Shown piece by piece: positions 27,585-36,855 of a DNA stretch of 64,000 bases. Where the stretch lies: contig PAJP01000005.1 of the NCBI GenBank assembly GCA_002706095.1, forward strand, positions 354,403-418,402, written 5' to 3'. Origin of the DNA: Methylophaga sp. GTDB taxonomy: Bacteria > Pseudomonadota > Gammaproteobacteria > Nitrosococcales > Methylophagaceae. The notes beneath the pieces were generated by a model that ran no database searches, was not told the DNA's origin, and worked only from the letters and a program-made list of their open reading frames with translations. Made by a program: the position numbers and the translations under genes. Each line of letters begins with the position of its first letter. Within the stretch, counting starts at the first letter, position 1.

Positions 27585-27754
27585 ATCAGTCACACCATAT
27601 TATGTTGTGTACAATAGTTTACACTAATTTATTCTTTTTTTGATTTTACGCTTAGATGACAAGGATAAGTAAAATTAGTTATGAATTTGAAAGCATTGGC
27701 TCCTCTATTGTACTAATATGAAATAAATTAGACTTTGCTCGAAGAGGATTCATT

Positions 27755-27985
27755 ATGGATACAAGTTCTCATTCCTTAGAAAACTTATTTCTCCAATTAG
27801 GGTTGGATAATAGCCCGGCCGCGATGGATGAATTTATTGTTGAGCATAAACTGCCTCCAGAAAAAACGATTGAGGCTGCGGAATTCTGGACAGCCTCACA
27901 GAGGGCGTTCATCCAAGAATGTCTCTCAGAAGATTCTGACTGGGCAGAAGTTGTCGATCAGCTCAATGTGTTACTACATGAATAA
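27755..27985 (+). CDS. DUF2789 family small acidic protein
   Basis: A 76-residue acidic protein beginning MDTSSHSLENLFLQLGL and ending AEVVDQLNVLLHE, the pattern of DUF2789 proteins, whose function is unknown. The block FWTASQRAFIQECLSEDSDW is the conserved centre. GAGGA precedes the ATG at 27755. Its stop codon directly abuts that of the convergent cfa gene, with no bases between. It has its own short transcript divergent from the HTH-receiver gene. Confidence 0.85.
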   Translation: MDTSSHSLENLFLQLGLDNSPAAMDEFIVEHKLPPEKTIEAAEFWTASQRAFIQECLSEDSDWAEVVDQLNVLLHE

Positions 27986-29173
27986 CTAACGGATTGAGCG
28001 ATAGGTTTCAGTACGATCACGTTTGGTGAGTACTATTTGCCAAAGTTGGCCTTGTCGTGATTTAAAAAAGCCAGCGCAACTCATCAAATAATATTTCCAC
28101 ATACGGTAGAAACGTTGGTCATATTTTTCAGACAGTATTGGCCAGGCGGCCTCAAACCTATCCCACCATGCCAGTAATGTCAGCGCGTAGTCTTGTCCAA
28201 AATTATGCCAATCTTCTATCACCATGCGTTTATTTAATACATCAGCAATCTGCTCAGCTGATGGCAGCTTGCCATTTCTAAAAATATATTTATCAATCCA
28301 GGGGTCAACCCGATGAATGGTTTTATATATACCGATAGTATGCAAAAGGAATAAACCTTCTTTTTTTAATAAACGATTCACGGTATCGAAATAGATCGGA
28401 TAATTTTTTTCGCCCACATGTTCAAACATGCCGACCGAGACTATTTTGTCGAACTCACCCTCTAGATCACGATAATCTGTAAGACGAATTTCTACGGGTA
28501 ATCCTTTACAGCGTTGCTGAGCGAGTTTTTGTTGCTCTTGAGATATCGTTATCCCCAATACTTCAACGCCATAATGTTCAGCCGCATGCCGTGCCAGACC
28601 ACCCCAGCCACAACCAATTTCCAATAACTTTTCGCCAGGTTTGAGTTGAAGTTTTTTGCAGATCAGATCTAATTTATCCAGCTGAGCTTGTTCCAGCGTA
28701 TCGGCTTTTTGCCAGAAACCACATGAGTAACTCATCGTCGAGTCGAGCATGGCCTCAAATACATCATTACCGATGTCGTAGTGTTGTTCACCCACCTGAT
28801 AGGCACGTTTTACAGTTTGTAGATTAAAAAAGCGATGTCTAAGACTTTGAAGAATCAGAGCAAACTTACCCACGCCCACAAGGTGTTCTTCAATATTAGC
28901 GCGCATGATGCGATAAAAAAGCTCATCCATTCGCTCACAGTCCCAGAGACCATCCATGTAGCTTTCCCCGAAGCCTAATGAACCTTTCGTTAAAATCTGA
29001 GAGTAAACATCACGATGGTGAACTTGAATATCCCAAGGATTGCTGCCGTTAAAACGAACATCACACTGTTTGGCTAGCTCACGTAAAACTGCAGGCGGAG
29101 ACAAAGAAGCCTGACTGGATGTTGATGAATTATAGATGTCATCACGATTATCATACTGCTCGAATCTAGCCAT
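27986..29173 (-). CDS. cfa: Cyclopropane-fatty-acyl-phospholipid synthase
   Basis: A SAM-dependent enzyme of 395 residues that adds a methylene bridge to cis double bonds in membrane phospholipid acyl chains. The N-terminal domain (FNGSNPWDIQVHHRDVYSQILTKGSLGFGESYMDGLWDC) is followed by YDIGNDVFEAMLDSTMSYSCGFW, the SAM motif LLEIGCGWGGLARHAAEHYG, and the active-site-type segment VGMFEHVGEKNY. The length and the N-terminal domain match E. coli Cfa (382), so this is the true Cfa of the three homologs in the window. GGAGG precedes the ATG. Confidence 0.94.
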   Translation of the reverse strand: MARFEQYDNRDDIYNSSTSSQASLSPPAVLRELAKQCDVRFNGSNPWDIQVHHRDVYSQILTKGSLGFGESYMDGLWDCERMDELFYRIMRANIEEHLVGVGKFALILQSLRHRFFNLQTVKRAYQVGEQHYDIGNDVFEAMLDSTMSYSCGFWQKADTLEQAQLDKLDLICKKLQLKPGEKLLEIGCGWGGLARHAAEHYGVEVLGITISQEQQKLAQQRCKGLPVEIRLTDYRDLEGEFDKIVSVGMFEHVGEKNYPIYFDTVNRLLKKEGLFLLHTIGIYKTIHRVDPWIDKYIFRNGKLPSAEQIADVLNKRMVIEDWHNFGQDYALTLLAWWDRFEAAWPILSEKYDQRFYRMWKYYLMSCAGFFKSRQGQLWQIVLTKRDRTETYRSIR

Positions 29174-29283
29174 GCTTTTCCCTACCTCCAGAGAGTGAGC
29201 CTGAATAAATTAAAGAATTTGATTAATCTGTAAATTACTTATTTAGACAATATATTACAAGCCGTGTAATTACGTACAGACAT

Positions 29284-29318
29284 AAAAAAGCCCGAACAGA
29301 CCGCGTCATGTTCGGGCT
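29284..29318 (-). terminator. Rho-independent terminator of bfr
   Basis: AGCCCGAACA (29289-29298) pairs exactly with TGTTCGGGCT (29309-29318) around a 10-base loop, followed on the minus strand by TTTTTATG. It lies 17 bases after the bfr stop. Confidence 0.92.
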
Positions 29319-29334
29319 CTCAGAAGCATGATTT

Positions 29335-29814
29335 TTATTCTGCTTCTTTTACAATTTGTGCTTGGTGGTAGTTTTGTAAGCCCATTTTTTCTATCAAGCC
29401 AAGTTGCGTTTCTAACCAATCAACATGCTCTTCTTCAGAGTTTAAAATATCCTGAAACAAGTCACGGGTGACATAGTCCCCGACAGATTCACAATATTTA
29501 ATGCCTTCTTGTAAATCGGGGATGGCATCTAATTCGAGAGCTAAATCACTTTCGAGCATTTCTTTTGTATTTTCACCAATACGCAGTGCACCTAGATCTT
29601 GTAAATTTGGCAAACCTTCTAAGAATAAAACTCGCTCTGTTAATTTGTCTGCATGTTTCATTTCATCAATAGATTCATGATATTCATGTTCGTATAGGTT
29701 GTGCAAACCCCAGTCTTTATACATTTTGGCGTGAAGGAAATATTGATTGATAGCAATTAGCTCATTCCCTAATACTTTATTTAGGTATTCGATAACTTTT
29801 TTATCGCCTTTCAT
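29335..29814 (-). CDS. bfr: Bacterioferritin
   Basis: A 159-residue iron-storage subunit that assembles into a 24-mer with haem between dimers. Di-iron ligands are recognisable: E18 ([15 protein letters not shown]), then [10 protein letters not shown] around 51-54 with the haem-ligand Met52 and His54, E94 in the LALELDAI region, and EEEHVDWLE for E127/H130. The start at 29814 has AAGGGG upstream and gives the family N-terminus [12 protein letters not shown]; a start 33 bases further upstream does not align. bfd, encoding its reductant, is the next gene upstream on the same strand. Confidence 0.96.
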   Translation of the reverse strand: MKGDKKVIEYLNKVLGNELIAINQYFLHAKMYKDWGLHNLYEHEYHESIDEMKHADKLTERVLFLEGLPNLQDLGALRIGENTKEMLESDLALELDAIPDLQEGIKYCESVGDYVTRDLFQDILNSEEEHVDWLETQLGLIEKMGLQNYHQAQIVKEAE

Positions 29815-30132
29815 AAACAACCCCTTAATTTCATGTAAAGTTGCCATGATTATCGTTTGTCTGAGTCAAAAGTCAAAGCTAAGCGACTGTTTTAAAAATA
29901 AAATCAGAATTATTATCATCTAGATTGGGATATATACGGCAGGGTTGCTTGGACGATGAAAGATGTCTAATGAAATGATAAACACAAAAAGACCTTTATG
30001 TTTATCAACTTAGCTAATTGAACAGAAACAGATACTCAGTTATTGAAGGGAAATGATGGTTACACACTGAACTGAGAGTGATAATGAGAATGACTTATAG
30101 TTAACTAAAATACTTTTTACCGTGCGGGAATA
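29815..30132. promoter_or_regulatory. bfd-bfr intergenic region with bfr promoter
   Basis: These 318 bases contain no gene. On the minus strand TTGACT (29871-29876) and GATAAT (29849-29854), 16 bases apart, form the likely bfr promoter. Two weak Fur-like stretches are seen: GATAATGAGAATGACTTAT at 30080-30098 (13 of 19 matches to the E. coli consensus) and a poorer one near 29905-29925. They could mediate iron control, but neither is strong. Confidence 0.5.
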
Positions 30133-30333
30133 TTAGCCCTCTCCGGAACATGCACTGGGGATAACATCCGTTTGTTCAAATTCATTTAGCAAACGATTAA
30201 CTTTGAACTGACACTTCCCACAACATGCAGACGCGCCAGTTTGTTCACGAATGTGATGCAGTGTGTTTGCACCAGACTCCATGGCTTCGTTGATGGCGTC
30301 TGAGTTCACATTGTTACAGATACATACAATCAT
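30133..30333 (-). CDS. bfd: Bacterioferritin-associated ferredoxin
   Basis: A 66-residue BFD-like [2Fe-2S] protein that reduces and mobilises bacterioferritin iron. It begins MIVCICNNVN, with the first two cysteines at 4 and 6, and the second pair in ACCGKC near 37-41. The ATG at 30333 is preferred over a GTG 12 bases upstream because the Bfd family starts at this point. The tail PSACSGEG carries one more cysteine. A Fur box precedes the gene, in keeping with induction under iron limitation. Confidence 0.93.
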   Translation of the reverse strand: MIVCICNNVNSDAINEAMESGANTLHHIREQTGASACCGKCQFKVNRLLNEFEQTDVIPSACSGEG

Positions 30334-30357
30334 TGCAGTACTCACTTGAGGTTTGAT

Positions 30358-30376
30358 GTTAATGATAATGATTGTT
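30358..30376. promoter_or_regulatory. Fur box upstream of bfd
   Basis: GTTAATGATAATGATTGTT matches the E. coli 19-base Fur consensus at 15 positions by direct alignment, including the whole central AATGATAAT. It lies 25 bases before the bfd ATG on the minus strand and 119 bases before the response regulator gene on the plus strand, so control of bfd is the likely role. Confidence 0.8.
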
Positions 30377-30495
30377 ATTTAATGAGTCAATTATATTTTT
30401 AGATTATTCCTTAAAATATAATGAATTTTTCACAAAGCCCATACAGCAATACGTTATGCTTACGTTGCAGGCAATCAAAAAGTAAGGACCGAGAG

Positions 30496-31194
30496 ATGAA
30501 GATCAACCCAGCAACCGTTCTCATCGTCGAAGATCATCAAGATCTGGCGGCAAATATAGGGGACTTTTTAGAAGAAGGCGGCATGACTGTCGACTTCGCT
30601 GCCGATGGATTGACAGCATTAAAGTTATGCAGTCAGAACCATTATGATGCTGTTGTGTTAGACGTCATGATGCCGGGGATTGATGGATTTGAAGTTTGTG
30701 AACGAATTCGCGGTGAGCTACAACTTGATATGCCTATCGTTATGCTCACAGCCAGAGATACACTTAATGACAAATTGAGCGGCTTTGAATATGGGGCAGA
30801 TGACTACCTCATTAAGCCCTTTGAGATGAAAGAATTAGAGGCAAGACTGACCTCACATATACGTCGCCATAGAGGAGAAATGGATACAAAATCATTGCAA
30901 ATTGCCGATATGATTTTTGATCCTAAGACCATGCGTGTGACACGAGCTGGTGAAAATGTCCGCCTTTCACCTATCATGCTACAGATTTTGAAAATTCTTA
31001 TGCGTGAATCACCAAAGTTAGTGACACGGGAAAAGCTGGAAACAGAGATATGGGGTGAAGATACCCCTGACAGCGATACGCTACGTAGCCATTTATACAA
31101 TCTTAGAAAACTGATTGATAAACCTTTTCAGCAACATCTGCTACACACTATCCCTGGCGTAGGATATAAGCTGTGTGAAGAGAAAGATTTATAA
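30496..31194 (+). CDS. OmpR/PhoB-family response regulator
   Basis: A 232-residue regulator. The receiver domain has acidic pair ED near 12-13 (VLIVEDHQD), phospho-acceptor D56 (AVVLDVMMPG), and Lys in DDYLIKPFEM. The C-terminal winged helix spans about 130-228 (LSPIMLQILKILMRES; GEDTPDSDTLRSHLYNLRKLI). The start at 30496 has AGGA upstream and gives MKINPATVLIVED; an earlier ATG at 30421 would add an unrelated 25-residue extension. The likely partner kinase (31198-32496) is encoded convergently, only three bases past its stop. Target genes are unknown. Confidence 0.9.
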   Translation: MKINPATVLIVEDHQDLAANIGDFLEEGGMTVDFAADGLTALKLCSQNHYDAVVLDVMMPGIDGFEVCERIRGELQLDMPIVMLTARDTLNDKLSGFEYGADDYLIKPFEMKELEARLTSHIRRHRGEMDTKSLQIADMIFDPKTMRVTRAGENVRLSPIMLQILKILMRESPKLVTREKLETEIWGEDTPDSDTLRSHLYNLRKLIDKPFQQHLLHTIPGVGYKLCEEKDL

Positions 31195-31197
31195 GAG

Positions 31198-32496
31198 TTA
31201 GCTTTCAATCTGTGACTTAGGAAAATGGACACTCACCTCTGTCCCTTTTCCAATTTCACTGGTGATACGTAAATGCCAGAAGTAGCGATTGCATAAACGT
31301 TTAACAATGGTCATTCCTAAACCATAGCCCTTTTCATCATTATCACGTTCTCCGCGATAAAAAGGTTCAAACACATTTTTTACTTGTTGCTCACTCATAC
31401 CAACACCACTATCAGCAACAGAAAAGCCCTGCTGCCAAATTTTGATAATCACATGGCCTTTAGGTGTGTAATTAAAGGCATTACGCAACAAATTACTCAT
31501 CAAAATAGACACTACCGCTTCGGGTGCCTTAACCACTAATTTAGCTTGTTCATCAATATCAACGGTTATCGACTTGTCTTGGAATAGTGTTTCCAGTGTG
31601 TCCAACTGTTTCAGGGCCATCGCATTAATATCAACATCCTGAACCGGCAGTACGGCATTTTCTTCCCTCGCCAGTATGAGTAGTGTTTCAATCAACGCTT
31701 CCATGTCATATAAGGTCCGATAAACTCGGCGCATCGTTTTATCATTAGCCACATCGTAACGACGCTCAAGTAATTCCATGGCACTTCTTAATACAGCTAT
31801 TGGGGTTCTCAGTTCGTGACTGGCATCTCGTGTGAAATGGCGCTCCCGATCAATAAAGAGCTCAAGACGCTGGGTAAACTGATCCAACGCGCCTACTAAG
31901 CTTGATACTTCATCGTCGGGGATATCACGTAGTTCTTGCAAATCCAAGTCCGGTAGACTGCCATCTTTGATTTCGGCTTGTCTCACCGACTTGGCTAACT
32001 TCACGATGGGCGACACCGCTTTATGCGATTGACGGTACGCTATCCAGGCCAGGATATATAACACCACTAACACGCCAGCGAGCGGCAAAATACCAAATAA
32101 AAGTGCCAGACGGGAGACTTTTACTTCATCAAAAATCAGATAAAGTCGGCTATTACCTTTGTCTTCTATGTAGAGAATGGGGGTTTCTTGATTTAATCCA
32201 GCTCGCTGATAACCAGGTGACAGAGGCACTAATTCTCTAGGTAAGGAAGAGTAGTCCCCATCTGTGACCAGATAGGTTTTTAAATTCATTGTATCTGGTG
32301 GTGGAAAATCAGGATCTTTGTCACGCATTTCCCAAAAGTGCTGAGCTTCACCTTCTAATGCCTGGCGCACCAGCACATCTTCAACCATGATTTTTGCAGC
32401 ATAAATACCACCGACAGTGACAAGACTAATTAATAGAACCTGTATAAGAAAAACTTTAACTAACTTGGCTTGGAGGGTGGATTTATTTTTCAGCAT
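31198..32496 (-). CDS. Membrane sensor histidine kinase at end of lipid operon
   Basis: A 432-residue kinase. Helices lie at about 12-33 and 131-152 around a periplasmic domain of about 100 residues. A HAMP-like linker follows, then H227 in RDASHELRTPIAVLRSAMELL. The ATPase domain has the N-box SNLLRNAFNYTPKG, G1 (VADSGVGMSE), F-box (VFEPFYRGE) and G2 (KGYGLGMTIVKRL). It starts seven bases after the methyltransferase gene of the lipid operon, so it is probably co-transcribed with it. It is convergent with the OmpR-type regulator. This suggests the pair senses membrane state or controls the lipid genes, which is inference. Confidence 0.9.
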   Translation of the reverse strand: MLKNKSTLQAKLVKVFLIQVLLISLVTVGGIYAAKIMVEDVLVRQALEGEAQHFWEMRDKDPDFPPPDTMNLKTYLVTDGDYSSLPRELVPLSPGYQRAGLNQETPILYIEDKGNSRLYLIFDEVKVSRLALLFGILPLAGVLVVLYILAWIAYRQSHKAVSPIVKLAKSVRQAEIKDGSLPDLDLQELRDIPDDEVSSLVGALDQFTQRLELFIDRERHFTRDASHELRTPIAVLRSAMELLERRYDVANDKTMRRVYRTLYDMEALIETLLILAREENAVLPVQDVDINAMALKQLDTLETLFQDKSITVDIDEQAKLVVKAPEAVVSILMSNLLRNAFNYTPKGHVIIKIWQQGFSVADSGVGMSEQQVKNVFEPFYRGERDNDEKGYGLGMTIVKRLCNRYFWHLRITSEIGKGTEVSVHFPKSQIES

Positions 32497-32503
32497 TCAC
32501 TAC

Positions 32504-33529
32504 TCATCTTTTCTCGAATAAATAGTGTCCGACAAGCCACTGGTTTCCATTTTCATATCCAAACAACTCTGCACACGCCATAAAAAACAAACGCCAGCGC
32601 TGTAACCAGGTTTCCGCTTGGTCGCCATAAACATCTCGGAATAAACGTAGCACATTCGCTTCATTTTTATCTGTATTTTCCAGCCAGGCTTCTGCTGTTT
32701 TCTGATAATGACTACCATTAACTAACCAGTGTTGCTGTATGGATAATTGTGATTGAAAGTACAGCAAAGTATCGGCAGAAGGCATGAGACCACCCGTAAA
32801 GAAATAGCGCCCCATCCAGTTATCTTCACCTTCAGTTTCAAATGGATACACCACTTCCCGGTGACAGAAAATGTGCACAAATAACTTGCCTTGCAGCTTT
32901 AGCCAGTCTCCAATCTTGTCGAATAAACGCTGGTAATTACGCATATGCTCAAACATTTCAACTGACACCACACGGTCGAATTGTTGTTCCAGCTCTAAGT
33001 CATTCACATCACAGGTAATCACCTGAACATTACTCAAACCACGATCTAATAATTGCTGTTCGATATATTGGCGTTGTGAATGTGAGTTAGACACCGCTGT
33101 TATCTTGGCAAAGGGCAGTTTTTCTGCCATGTATAAGGTCAAAGAGCCCCAACCACACCCCAACTCAAGAATGTGTTGGCCATTGACTAACTCTGCCCTC
33201 TCCAGATAAATGCTCAGCATGGCTTCTTCTGCATCATCGAGGGTCAAACAACTGTTTGTCCAGTAACAACCACTATATTTAAAGTGCTTGCCTAGTACTT
33301 CTTTATAAAACTCAGCAGGCACTTCATAGTGCTGCTCATTCGCAGCATCTGTTTCTATGGCGATAGGACTTTGTTTTAGTTGCTCAATGCATTGCTGTTT
33401 ACGTTGAGTTAATTTATCTGGCTCTGAAGCGTATTCCTCTTTTAGGCGTTGTTTCAGTAACTGCCTTATTCCAATTCGAATCAAGCTGTCAGGAAACCAC
33501 TTCTTTTCTGCCAAATCAATCATGCCCAT
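32504..33529 (-). CDS. CFA-family SAM methyltransferase lacking the N-terminal domain (coclaurine-methyltransferase-like)
   Basis: A 341-residue member of the cyclopropane-synthase methyltransferase family. It begins [21 protein letters not shown] (split here across the start region) like the coclaurine N-methyltransferase-type branch, and lacks the N-terminal lipid-binding domain of true Cfa. Core motifs are [22 protein letters not shown], the SAM motif [20 protein letters not shown], and [16 protein letters not shown]. The start at 33529 has GGAG eight bases upstream, whereas longer alternatives run deep into the upstream gene. It overlaps the DUF1295 gene by 14 bases. The substrate is unknown, probably an acyl chain or lipid head group. 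Confidence 0.85.
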   Translation of the reverse strand: MGMIDLAEKKWFPDSLIRIGIRQLLKQRLKEEYASEPDKLTQRKQQCIEQLKQSPIAIETDAANEQHYEVPAEFYKEVLGKHFKYSGCYWTNSCLTLDDAEEAMLSIYLERAELVNGQHILELGCGWGSLTLYMAEKLPFAKITAVSNSHSQRQYIEQQLLDRGLSNVQVITCDVNDLELEQQFDRVVSVEMFEHMRNYQRLFDKIGDWLKLQGKLFVHIFCHREVVYPFETEGEDNWMGRYFFTGGLMPSADTLLYFQSQLSIQQHWLVNGSHYQKTAEAWLENTDKNEANVLRLFRDVYGDQAETWLQRWRLFFMACAELFGYENGNQWLVGHYLFEKR

Positions 33530-34286
33530 CTTTCTTTCTCCACGGAATAAATGCACTGGTTGTTTTTTGATATTGTCGGTACGCATCGCCACGACTTCGG
33601 ATGGCTTGTTGCTCGGTGTAAGGAATCCCTGTGATGAAGTACAGAAAGGCAAACATCACAACAGGCATTATCCATAGCCACTCACCACCAGAAATGCCTA
33701 TGGCCATGATGGGGTAACTAAACCAGTGACACCATTCAAAAAAGTAATTCGGGTGACGAGAATAAAACCAAAGCCCTTTCTCACATACTTTGCCTTTGTT
33801 AGCGGGATTCTTTTTAAATTCGGCAAGTTGTTTATCCGCTACGTAGACCCCGACCCAAGCGCCAAACGCGAGGGCTAATGCAACAACAAGCCATACCAGT
33901 TGAAAAGTCTCTACCTGAGCTAACCACCAAATCGGCAAGGTAAAACCCCAGGCTAAAACAGCCTGAAATTGAAAAAAGAAAAAATGATTCCGATGTGCTT
34001 TGTCTCCCCAATACTCACGCAGATAACGATAGCGCCCGTCTTCCGGTTCTGAAAAAACTCGTGTACTGAGGTGAATAAACAAACGTAGATACCAAAAGCT
34101 CATTAATGCAGCACTGGCTACTCGTAACACGACATCACCCTGCATCTGCGTGGCATACAGAATGGGCAAGCCCATCATCAATCCAGACCAGAGAACATCC
34201 ACCACGCCAGCATTATTGGTTCTTCCTTCATATATCCAGCCAAACAGCATGGTAATACTCGCAATCAGCAGGCCTAGTTCAAGCAT
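33516..34286 (-). CDS. DUF1295 (steroid-5-alpha-reductase-like) membrane protein
   Basis: A 256-residue polytopic membrane protein with about six hydrophobic helices and the C-terminal signature [29 protein letters not shown] motif ([11 protein letters not shown]) of the DUF1295/isoprenylcysteine-methyltransferase-like superfamily. Members reduce double bonds or methylate lipid-type substrates using NADPH or SAM. AGAGGAG lies upstream of the ATG at 34286, which overlaps the DUF2878 stop by eight bases. In the cluster it probably acts on the modified acyl chain. The reaction is not known. Confidence 0.85.
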   Translation of the reverse strand: MLELGLLIASITMLFGWIYEGRTNNAGVVDVLWSGLMMGLPILYATQMQGDVVLRVASAALMSFWYLRLFIHLSTRVFSEPEDGRYRYLREYWGDKAHRNHFFFFQFQAVLAWGFTLPIWWLAQVETFQLVWLVVALALAFGAWVGVYVADKQLAEFKKNPANKGKVCEKGLWFYSRHPNYFFEWCHWFSYPIMAIGISGGEWLWIMPVVMFAFLYFITGIPYTEQQAIRSRGDAYRQYQKTTSAFIPWRKKDGHD

Positions 34287-34803
34287 GTTCAGTCTCCTCT
34301 TTATGTCGCCAATGGTTTGCAATCTGCATCAACAAAGGAATCCACAAAGCCCAGCTGATTGATACCACAGCTAGTGCCAGAAAAGGTGTATTCAGACTGA
34401 CTGCACCGGCTTCGCTACCAGCATAATAGGATAGTGGAGCAGCGACTATGCACAACAATGCCAATAAAACAGGCTTCCGTTGCAGCCAGCTTAATGAGTG
34501 ATTCAAGGTCAACATAAAGTTGATCCACAAACACCCTATCCACCAGGGAGCAACATGAATAAACGTTTTATCGATGTAATTCATGAGATCCAAGTTGAGC
34601 CAGACAGTGTCTAAGAGCATCCCAGCGGAAAGCCCGAGCAGAATCAATTTGATATCTGTTTTTTTCCATGGACTCAGGGCTAGCTGGATAATGATAAACA
34701 GCGCTGTCGCTAGTAATGCGTAATGACTACTGTTGGCAGCAGCTGAGAAAATACTGATAAACCAAACTAGCTGGAAAGCAATAAAGTTGAATACATTAAC
34801 CAC
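34279..34803 (-). CDS. DUF2878 membrane protein
   Basis: A 174-residue membrane protein with about five hydrophobic segments, matching DUF2878 (VFNFIAFQLVWFISIF at the N-terminus, LGLSAGMLLDTVWLNLDLMNY, APWWIGCLWINFMLTLNHSLSWL). Proteins of this family are found beside CFA-type methyltransferases and DUF1365 genes. A GTG start at 34803 is chosen because it overlaps the previous stop by eight bases and yields the family N-terminus; no ATG is suitably placed. Function unknown. Confidence 0.78.
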   Translation of the reverse strand: MVNVFNFIAFQLVWFISIFSAAANSSHYALLATALFIIIQLALSPWKKTDIKLILLGLSAGMLLDTVWLNLDLMNYIDKTFIHVAPWWIGCLWINFMLTLNHSLSWLQRKPVLLALLCIVAAPLSYYAGSEAGAVSLNTPFLALAVVSISWALWIPLLMQIANHWRHKEETEHA

Positions 34804-36061
34804 GTTGTGGAACCCACTGTGCCTGTCGCGTATCCTGTTTACTAAACAGTAAATGAACATCACTGATACTGCGTTCAATAAAGCCACCTTCGCAGTAACA
34901 AAGGTAAAACTCCCACATTCTTATAAAACGCTCGTCATACCCCATCGCTTTAACTTGCTCTTCCTTATCGAAGAACCGTTCACGCCATACCCGCAATGTT
35001 TGCGCGTAACTCGGCCCAATGTCTTCCAGATTAGTTAATCTCATCTGTGCTTTTGCAGCGGCATTGACCAAAACACTGACACAGGGAATAAAACTACCTG
35101 GAAAAATAAACCGTTTAATAAAATCGACTGATTTCAATGATTGTCGATAACGGTGATCTTCCAGCGTAATCGCCTGAATCACCGCAACGCCATTCGCTTT
35201 TAACAAGTCACTGCAACGTTGAAAGTACTCATTAATAAAATGATGCCCCACAGCCTCAACCATTTCGATGGAGACAAGCTTGTCATATTGGCCTTCCAGA
35301 TCACGGTAATCTTCCAGCAACACGGTGACTTTATCTTGCAGGTTGTATTCTTGAACGCGACGAACAGCATAATCATATTGCTGTTGAGAAATCGTGGTGG
35401 TTGTTACCCGACAGCCATAGTGGAGTGCTGCAAACACCGCACAACCACCCCACCCGGTACCAATCTCCAGTAAGTGGTCATCTGGTTGCAAGTCTAACTT
35501 GTCACATAAGCGGGCTAATTTGTTAGTTTGAGCCTGCTCTAAACTTTCAGCAAAGTCATAATACAGTCCAGATGAATACATCATATGTTCACGATCCAAA
35601 AACAACTCAAACAAGTCGTTACCCAGATCATAATGTGCAGCAATATTTTTACGGCTGCCGTCACGCGTATTTTTCCTTAACCAATGCACGCCTTGCATGA
35701 CAACACCAGTCAGCCTGGCCAGGCCCTTTTCCATACCATCTACCAGATGGCGGTTTCTGACTAACAATCGTATTAATCGTGTTAAGTCATCCGTTTGCCA
35801 TTCACCATCCATATAAGATTCTGCTGCACCAACAGAACCACCCAGAACAGCTGCTTCAAAAAAATGTGGGTGTTGAACAAAGATATGACTTTTTAATTCG
35901 GCTTTTGGATCTCCAAATTCCAGACGACTATCAGCCATTTCGATGACTAAAAAACCTTCTTTGAAGCCATCCAATTGCTTGCAGAACAGAGTCATACAAA
36001 GACGATGAAACTTGCTGATTCTTAATTCACTTTGTCGAGTAGCATGAATGGGAGGTGTCAT
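34796..36061 (-). CDS. CFA-type SAM-dependent methyltransferase of the lipid cluster
   Basis: A 421-residue CFA-family enzyme. The N-terminal domain ([42 protein letters not shown]) is followed by [27 protein letters not shown], the SAM motif [20 protein letters not shown] and [13 protein letters not shown]. In clusters with a DUF1365 and an FAD oxidoreductase gene, such enzymes methylate unsaturated acyl chains. UfaM of furan fatty acid synthesis in Rhodobacter is, as I recall, of this type. The start overlaps the DUF1365 stop by four bases. Whether the product is a cyclopropane, a methyl-branched or a furan fatty acid cannot be told from sequence. Confidence 0.88.
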   Translation of the reverse strand: MTPPIHATRQSELRISKFHRLCMTLFCKQLDGFKEGFLVIEMADSRLEFGDPKAELKSHIFVQHPHFFEAAVLGGSVGAAESYMDGEWQTDDLTRLIRLLVRNRHLVDGMEKGLARLTGVVMQGVHWLRKNTRDGSRKNIAAHYDLGNDLFELFLDREHMMYSSGLYYDFAESLEQAQTNKLARLCDKLDLQPDDHLLEIGTGWGGCAVFAALHYGCRVTTTTISQQQYDYAVRRVQEYNLQDKVTVLLEDYRDLEGQYDKLVSIEMVEAVGHHFINEYFQRCSDLLKANGVAVIQAITLEDHRYRQSLKSVDFIKRFIFPGSFIPCVSVLVNAAAKAQMRLTNLEDIGPSYAQTLRVWRERFFDKEEQVKAMGYDERFIRMWEFYLCYCEGGFIERSISDVHLLFSKQDTRQAQWVPQRG

Positions 36062-36855
36062 GATTTATCCTTCAAAGCTGGTTTGTCTGAGTATGTACGG
36101 TTATCAGATGAATTCTGCGGATGGCTATAGAAAGGCACTCTTCGAATCCACAACTTCAAAGCATGCCAATAGATCCGCCAGATAATCTTGAATGTTTGTA
36201 ACGGGTAATCCCGTGGTAAGCGAGACATACTTTGTTGGTCAAGAGGCTGGCGCTTTAGCATCATATCTGCAGTGAATTGTTTTTCATTATTGCGAAATAA
36301 ATGCATATCGATACTCAGCTCATCTTCACGCCAGAAAAATCGCCACTCATATTGAATATCCATGGGCATAAAAGGTGAAATGTGGAACTGTTTATCGAAT
36401 GTCGATATCACAGATTGATCTTGACTACTCGGCTTCGCTTTTAATACATAACAATAGCGTTCATCCCAAGGTGTGTTGTTGATATCCGCCAGGACATACT
36501 CAAGTTGCCCCTGATGATTCACACAAAAATAAAAACTGACCGGATTAAACACAAACCCTAAGTAACGTGGATGGGTTAACAGATAAACTTGGCCGGAAAA
36601 CTGCTCACCCGTCCGTTTAAAAATCAGCGACTCAACCGTCGTTTTTAAATCACCATTATGTCGGCCTAAATAATCCTTACGCTTAAAACTAATCAGATTA
36701 AAGCGTTCTAATGACCACCAACGGTGACGCTCAAAAACAGACGCTATTTCATCGACATCCAGCATTAACATGGCAATCGGATATTGAAACTGGTGGCGTT
36801 TAGGCTGAAAACGCGTGTGGTTCACCTCACCTTTCATCAACGCAGTAGAGAACAT
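36058..36855 (-). CDS. DUF1365 family protein
   Basis: A 265-residue soluble DUF1365 protein: [37 protein letters not shown] at the N-terminus (read across the first 37 residues), with [16 protein letters not shown] near 111-126 and the [16 protein letters not shown] region near 160-176 as conserved blocks. It is nearly always next to an FAD oxidoreductase and a CFA-type gene, as here. The biochemical role is not known. GAGGT precedes the ATG, which directly follows the oxidoreductase stop. Confidence 0.86.
   Translation of the reverse strand: MFSTALMKGEVNHTRFQPKRHQFQYPIAMLMLDVDEIASVFERHRWWSLERFNLISFKRKDYLGRHNGDLKTTVESLIFKRTGEQFSGQVYLLTHPRYLGFVFNPVSFYFCVNHQGQLEYVLADINNTPWDERYCYVLKAKPSSQDQSVISTFDKQFHISPFMPMDIQYEWRFFWREDELSIDMHLFRNNEKQFTADMMLKRQPLDQQSMSRLPRDYPLQTFKIIWRIYWHALKLWIRRVPFYSHPQNSSDNRTYSDKPALKDKS

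Noticed and set aside
30421..30495. Longer N-terminus for the OmpR-type regulator
   Set aside because: The 25 extra residues do not belong to the receiver fold, and a ribosome site lies just before the ATG at 30496.
33530..33652. Longer start of the second methyltransferase gene
   Set aside because: It would run 137 bases into the DUF1295 gene and lacks a ribosome site, whereas GGAG precedes the ATG at 33529.
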